A stretch of DNA of 64,000 nt from Phytobacter diazotrophicus (GTDB lineage Bacteria; Pseudomonadota; Gammaproteobacteria; Enterobacterales; Enterobacteriaceae), in NCBI GenBank assembly GCA_004346725.1, contig SMDE01000007.1, forward strand, positions 124,001-188,000, read 5' to 3'. Made by a program: the position numbers and the translations under genes. The first letter of the stretch is position 1. Each line of letters starts with the position of its first letter. The notes beneath the pieces are model-generated. The model worked only from the letters and a program-made list of their open reading frames with translations, did no database searches and was not told the origin of the DNA. Of this stretch, positions 61,101 through 64,000 are shown in pieces.

Positions 61101-61870
61101 GTTCTCGCTATGGGATCGTAATTATCAGGTACATCAACAATCAGTCCGCGTAAGTGGTAATTACGTGATGGAGTATCGGAATACTGGCCCCTGTCTATAA
61201 CGGCGCCAGCTACAGCCGAAAACGGATAGTTGAGGTTATCGTCGATTATTTCACTGTAACTGTTCCAGATCGTACCATTGGTCAGCAGATCGCTCGTGCT
61301 GTCCGGCGTGATGCGTCGCACGCGGATATCGAATGGTTTTGTGTCTGGCGCATCAATGACATGCGCCTCCAGGTATTCTCCGCTGATTTTCCCGGTGATG
61401 GTTACCGTTTTCTGAGGGGCATATCCTGCTGTTCCCGTCCTGGTCTCAATCACCATCACTACCGTGGTGTTATCCTGGTTCCCCTTCGAATCCTGCTTAA
61501 CAAGACCAGTAACACCAAGGTTAAGTCGAACACGCGTCACGTCTGTATCTGTAACAGTCCGGACCAGAGGGGTGTCAAACTTCACTTCAACATTAACAAT
61601 TTGCGTGGATTCAATCGCTGAGAAACCGTTAATTGGGCTTTGAAACTCTGAACCGGGGCGCCATGCCACACTCACACCGTTAATATTGACTGTGCCATTT
61701 GCATCAGTAACGGCGGTTTTGTTAAGAAGAAACGATGACAAATGTGACTGATCAACCGGTCCGAAAATTGGCCCTTCGCTAATCAGGTCCAGCACGCGGT
61801 AAAACTGCTTTGATTTGAGATTGTCGTCGATAAGTTTTGGGGTTGAAGCCTTGCCGCCACCTGAGGACAT
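58166..61870 (-). CDS. J: Tail tip host-specificity protein J
   Basis: A 1234-residue tail tip protein, the lambda J counterpart (1132). N-terminal hub domains, then fibronectin-like and Ig-like domains in the middle, a long helical stretch with Asp/Thr/Gln repeats near 940-1070, and a DUF1983-type C-terminal domain (GMGLGVQNTPSG, QSQVIFLADRFAV). J contacts the host receptor; the last part would decide host range. Confidence 0.93.
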   Translation of the reverse strand: MSSGGGKASTPKLIDDNLKSKQFYRVLDLISEGPIFGPVDQSHLSSFLLNKTAVTDANGTVNINGVSVAWRPGSEFQSPINGFSAIESTQIVNVEVKFDTPLVRTVTDTDVTRVRLNLGVTGLVKQDSKGNQDNTTVVMVIETRTGTAGYAPQKTVTITGKISGEYLEAHVIDAPDTKPFDIRVRRITPDSTSDLLTNGTIWNSYSEIIDDNLNYPFSAVAGAVIDRGQYSDTPSRNYHLRGLIVDVPDNYDPIARTYSGLWQGGFKQAWTNNPAWLFRELAKNGRFGLARRAGYIDVDDGALYVLSQYCDQLVNDGFGGLEPRFTLNAYITEQASARDILDKIAGMFRGIALWDGMRLTVMLDAPQDPIATITNANVVDGKFNRSSVKRSEQYNAVVVSWTNPDNGWEQDKEYVSDDEMIARSTYNETTIEAFGCTSRGQAWRAGKWLLETAKRESSRLSFQMARDAIHFTPGDVVEIMDNKYAGTRLGGRIVSHSGAKITVDAVDASLISDGDTLSILGSNGKFVKYEIDSVSGNVITLKSVPSWVRDGTVFAVSTRQVSVRLFRIMSIAETDNNSVYSITAAQHDPNKQAIVDEGAVFEIPNDTLNGYRVPNVENLRIINTNSETVQVTATWETATTTKKLVFELYVYAANGAVVAQFEAEQFRYEFYGLNAGSYTLGVRGRNENGMKGAEMQVSLVIGAPMAPDSVQWIPGPLQATLVPVMSVTATTDTSFEYWYAGETPIPLTNDIEDNTQFLGRGNQWTIQNLKFDHTYYVYVRTRNAFGVSAFVEASGKPTEDFSDITDAILDEIKDSVLFKDIIENAVETSKTVADLATAITQNADQLAAAVGANRQTAEAIIGNALAIADVVVRQSAQNGANSATFTQLREVIATETQARVTDVTRLEAKTDQNAAQVTQLTQALSDETQARATAVDTLTAQTEDNAANVTQLTQAVSTLDSATASRFDELSGKTANASGGVQNTAVALIQETLAQVNTRMTLSAQYGANSAGIQRVDNVMVDASKAVAESLKTLDATAGGNANITDFAKTMSDFTQTSATKINSLSVTVNGQAAAITTNAQAVADINGNLNAMYSVKVGVDVNGVQYAAGMGLGVQNTPSGMQSQVIFLADRFAVMSQAGSAVTLPFVIQNGQTFIRDTFIQDGTITNAKIGAYIQSNNFVAGSVGWRLGKDGTFENNGSVAGQGGMRQTNQKISVRDANNVLRVQFGLLDGVF

Positions 61871-61882
61871 ATTCGTTCCACC

Positions 61883-62410
61883 TTAGCTAATTGATTCTGT
61901 CCAGTCCTGGTTATTTGACGTGTCGATACCCAGTGAAATGACGTTAGATCCCACCAGCATCTCCCCCAACAATATAGGAACTGGTCGCCCCTGCCCGACA
62001 CGGTTCTCTGCGCTGGTGAATGAGTTGTTGGTGATGCTGTTGGTTTCTGCCGCTTCTGCTGATGTTTTGTTTTTCATGTTGCGAGCCATGTAAATGGAGT
62101 ACGCAACGGAGGCTGCGGCGATGACCAGCGTTGCCACCAGCGCAAAGGTGCCGGTTATCGCCCCGTCAATGACCGGTACGAATAACACGGTCGAGCCGTC
62201 GGGAAGCCTCCTGTCCAGATGAAGAGACAGCGTTTCATCAGTAACATCGTTCCCCGCAACCCGCAGACGAATACGCGATGATAAAAAATCCTTTTTCAGA
62301 GCCGGACATTGTGCGAGCAGCAAGCGAATTCCCTGTGCCGGGGTGTCGACGCTCAATACGACCTTGCGGAAATGTCGGCGGAGATGCCCCGCAAATCTAA
62401 AGATGAGCAC
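61883..62410 (-). CDS. I: Tail assembly protein I
   Basis: A 175-residue protein with the ubiquitin-like N-terminal fold (RLRVAGNDVTDET, LPDGSTVLFVPVI), a hydrophobic Gly/Ala segment about 88-110 and the conserved end GRPVPILLGEMLVGSN. Starts with GTG at 62410, with GGAGG 8 bases before it; it overlaps gene K by 58 bases. Lambda I is 223 residues. Confidence 0.88.
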   Translation of the reverse strand: MLIFRFAGHLRRHFRKVVLSVDTPAQGIRLLLAQCPALKKDFLSSRIRLRVAGNDVTDETLSLHLDRRLPDGSTVLFVPVIDGAITGTFALVATLVIAAASVAYSIYMARNMKNKTSAEAAETNSITNNSFTSAENRVGQGRPVPILLGEMLVGSNVISLGIDTSNNQDWTESIS

Positions 62411-63072
62411 AGTTCATGCCTCCAGTTTGAATGGGTTTGCTTCTGATACGCGAGCCGGTAATCTTCGCGCCTGCTGAGGTGCCCTGCACAGTCGTGATGC
62501 AGCACCTTTCCGCCTTCAAGCAGGATCATCGCGTGGCAGGGGTCAGCACCCGGGAATGGGCAACGGATGATGACGTCGCCAGGTTGAGCAGTAATGATAT
62601 CAACCGGCTGAAAACCACTGGCCTGCATGTTTTTCAGGTAAAGATTTTCGCCGCGCAGCCACCAGCCATCGGTACGTTCAAAATCAGGCAGATCAATGCC
62701 GCAAAGATGGTATGCATCACGAAAGAGCGTATAGCAGTCCGTCACGCCGTGTTCGAAGCGGCGGCCAAGCAGATGTTGTACCGGACGAAACTTGCGCAGC
62801 ATGCCGTTGCATGCCAGCCACCACGGCAACCCGGTAATAACCTGGTACTGCCGATCTGCACCAGAGAGCACCGGGTAATTTCGGGGGTGAGAATGAAATA
62901 TCGCAGTGACCTCGCCTGTATCTTCTGCAGCCAGCCAGTCATCATCACCAATACGAAAATGCTGATCCGGCTGAGGATGAGTGTTACGACAGTGAAATAT
63001 CCGCTCGTTATCGATGATCAATGCGCACACTTCATCCTGTGACGTTGCCGCATAATCAATTAGTTGCTGCAT
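62353..63072 (-). CDS. K: Tail assembly protein K (JAMM and NlpC/P60 domains)
   Basis: A 239-residue protein. The N-terminal half is a JAB/MPN metalloprotease-like domain with FHSHPRNYPVLSGAD; the C-terminal half is NlpC/P60 with the catalytic Cys in HGVTDCYTLF and His in PCHAMILL. In lambda K takes part in tail tip assembly and probably cuts peptidoglycan at entry. Its start overlaps the stop of L (TGATG). Confidence 0.92.
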   Translation of the reverse strand: MQQLIDYAATSQDEVCALIIDNERIFHCRNTHPQPDQHFRIGDDDWLAAEDTGEVTAIFHSHPRNYPVLSGADRQYQVITGLPWWLACNGMLRKFRPVQHLLGRRFEHGVTDCYTLFRDAYHLCGIDLPDFERTDGWWLRGENLYLKNMQASGFQPVDIITAQPGDVIIRCPFPGADPCHAMILLEGGKVLHHDCAGHLSRREDYRLAYQKQTHSNWRHELCSSLDLRGISADISARSY

Positions 63073-63779
63073 CAGGAAACCTTATCTGATCCGGGGAAAC
63101 TACTGATGGGGAGAACCTGAGGTCGCGGATAGCGCAGCCGACAGCCCGTTTTTCTGTGTGAACATTTGTCGAGTGCAGGACTGCTCGTCGGATTATCACG
63201 CTCATCCGCAACTGGTGGCCCGTCATAGTTACAACCGGTGCCGCGATAAGACCACTGACATACGTCTGCAAGAATAGTGCGGGCCGGGATAATCGCGTTG
63301 TCGCAGTCGATGGGCGTCGCCAGTGTGTATATGACCTGTTCACCGGCGATTTCATCTGTCATTTCTTCCACGACATAACGCGATACCGCTTCCATTGAGG
63401 GATCCGCATCCGGGTTGCCGTTCGGAAAATTTATGGCATCGAGATGTTTAACCGGAACCTGACGACGAGTAATCACCACGCCCAGCAGGTCGCCAAAATC
63501 ATGGTTAATGCCAACGATGAGCCCTGCAACGTCTGCCACAGCCATCTGTGGGCGCGCGTACGTGCCTTCGTTTTTACTCTCGAACCCTTCAACGGTGATC
63601 GGATAGGCCTGGTACTGGTAGCCCTTCCAGATAACGTCGCCGTAATAGCCATTGGTACCGGAATGGAAGAGAATTAAGTCGCCACCGTATGGCTGCAGGT
63701 CGGCTTCAAAGAGGTCGATGAATGCGCCAACGCCAGCATCAACGCTTTCGATAATTAGCTCAGGTGGAATATCGCGCAC
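63072..63779 (-). CDS. L: Minor tail protein L
   Basis: A 235-residue tail tip protein (lambda L is 232). Ends in the Cys-rich region CQWSYRGTGCNYDGP and DKCSHRKTGCRLRY that binds an Fe-S cluster in lambda L. GTG at 63777-63779 is chosen because GGAG lies 7 bases upstream and because the frame's ATG further upstream lies in a terminator hairpin. Confidence 0.9.
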   Translation of the reverse strand: MRDIPPELIIESVDAGVGAFIDLFEADLQPYGGDLILFHSGTNGYYGDVIWKGYQYQAYPITVEGFESKNEGTYARPQMAVADVAGLIVGINHDFGDLLGVVITRRQVPVKHLDAINFPNGNPDADPSMEAVSRYVVEEMTDEIAGEQVIYTLATPIDCDNAIIPARTILADVCQWSYRGTGCNYDGPPVADERDNPTSSPALDKCSHRKTGCRLRYPRPQVLPISSFPGSDKVS

Positions 63780-63792
63780 AGATTTCTCCAAT

Positions 63793-63815
63793 AAAAAAGG
63801 CCGCACGCGGCGGCC
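63793..63815 (-). terminator. Terminator directly upstream of gene L
   Basis: Stem GGCCGC/GCGGCC with a short loop, followed on the minus strand by T6. It sits within the late operon, where a terminator is unexpected. Confidence 0.8.
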
Positions 63816-63953
63816 AGGTAAACAGGTGATCAAATATCAGGATGTGATATATCCGAAAGCCTGGATATGGTGAAGGCTCAGCCCGTCAGCGGCGGGATGC
63901 TGGCGCACTCTGGGAAGGAGGGATGGCTGATTACCTCTGATTAAGGAAAAGAA

Positions 63954-64000
63954 ATGTCTGATAACATCATCTTGCAAGAAAAAATTGACCAACTGGAAAA
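63954..64000 (+). CDS. Start of a gene on the opposite strand, cut by the window edge
   Basis: ATG at 63954 begins MSDNIILQEKIDQLEK, which looks like a coiled coil. AAGGAAAAG lies just upstream. Before it, ATG 63923 with GAAGGAGGG starts a five-codon frame MADYL ending in TGA. This gene runs against the tail operon; with the terminator at 63793-63815 it suggests an inserted cargo (moron) gene between M and L. Confidence 0.5.
   Translation, partial: MSDNIILQEKIDQLE

Larger units (their letters stand above)
53187..64000. mobile_element. End of a lambda/N15-like prophage (continues beyond the window)
   Basis: Tail genes L, K, I and J in the lambda order, two tail-associated genes, a Cor-like lipoprotein, a tail fibre, a chemoreceptor and an SOS-linked DinI-like gene all lie together. 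The late genes are read leftward and are tightly packed. The left border lies between thrS and about 53190; its exact site is not resolved. Confidence 0.88.

Overview
The window is a chromosomal segment of an enteric gamma-proteobacterium, most likely Citrobacter or a close relative of Salmonella and Escherichia. Gene order follows the E. coli mepH-sodB-purR-cfa-ribE-mdtK-valVW-pykF-lpp-suf-ydiJ-ppsA-aroH-btu-ihfA-pheTS-thrS region almost throughout. The proteins match E. coli ones closely in length and motif, but accessory genes occupy several junctions. I could not run a database search, so the genus is an inference.

Positions 1-11000 hold the end of mepH, sodB, the exporter ydhP, the tiny cytochrome bd subunit gene cydH, purR with its two operators, the divergent punR/punC pair, cfa with two promoters, riboflavin synthase, a SAM methyltransferase and mdtK. 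Positions 11000-15000 are more variable: a small membrane protein, a decayed 2-hydroxyacid dehydrogenase remnant, two tandem tRNA-Val(GAC) genes, a zinc alcohol dehydrogenase and an inositol-monophosphatase-family phosphatase. Then come pykF with a Cra site, lpp, ldtE and the six-gene sufABCDSE operon with a Fur box.

Between sufA and menI (about 23.9-28.4 kb) is an accessory block: a histidine phosphatase, a 30-residue membrane micro-ORF, leuE, zinT behind a Zur box, an unknown 69-residue protein and an LpxP-like lipid A acyltransferase. The conserved order resumes with menI, ydiJ, ydiK and the sRNA gene rprA. A compact operon of three unknown genes (33.6-34.4 kb), which includes a lipoprotein and a secreted protein, separates rprA from ppsA. 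After it come ppsR, aroH with its trp operator, hemP, selO, ydiV, nlpC, btuD-btuE-btuC, ihfA-pheT-pheS with the pheM attenuator, an ERIC repeat, rplT-rpmI-infC (AUU start) and thrS.

From about 53.2 kb to the right edge the sequence is the end of a lambda/N15-like prophage whose late operon runs leftward. In order of transcription it encodes tail proteins L, K, I and J, two small tail-tip-associated proteins, a Cor-like exclusion lipoprotein and a tail fibre with a self-cleaving chaperone domain. Beyond the fibre, at the usual cargo position, are a complete chemoreceptor gene with a good match to a FliA (sigma-28) promoter and an SOS-box-controlled DinI/MsgA-like gene. A prophage-linked chemoreceptor wired to the host flagellar regulon is the most interesting observation. 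The prophage continues beyond the window; no integrase or attachment site is visible here.
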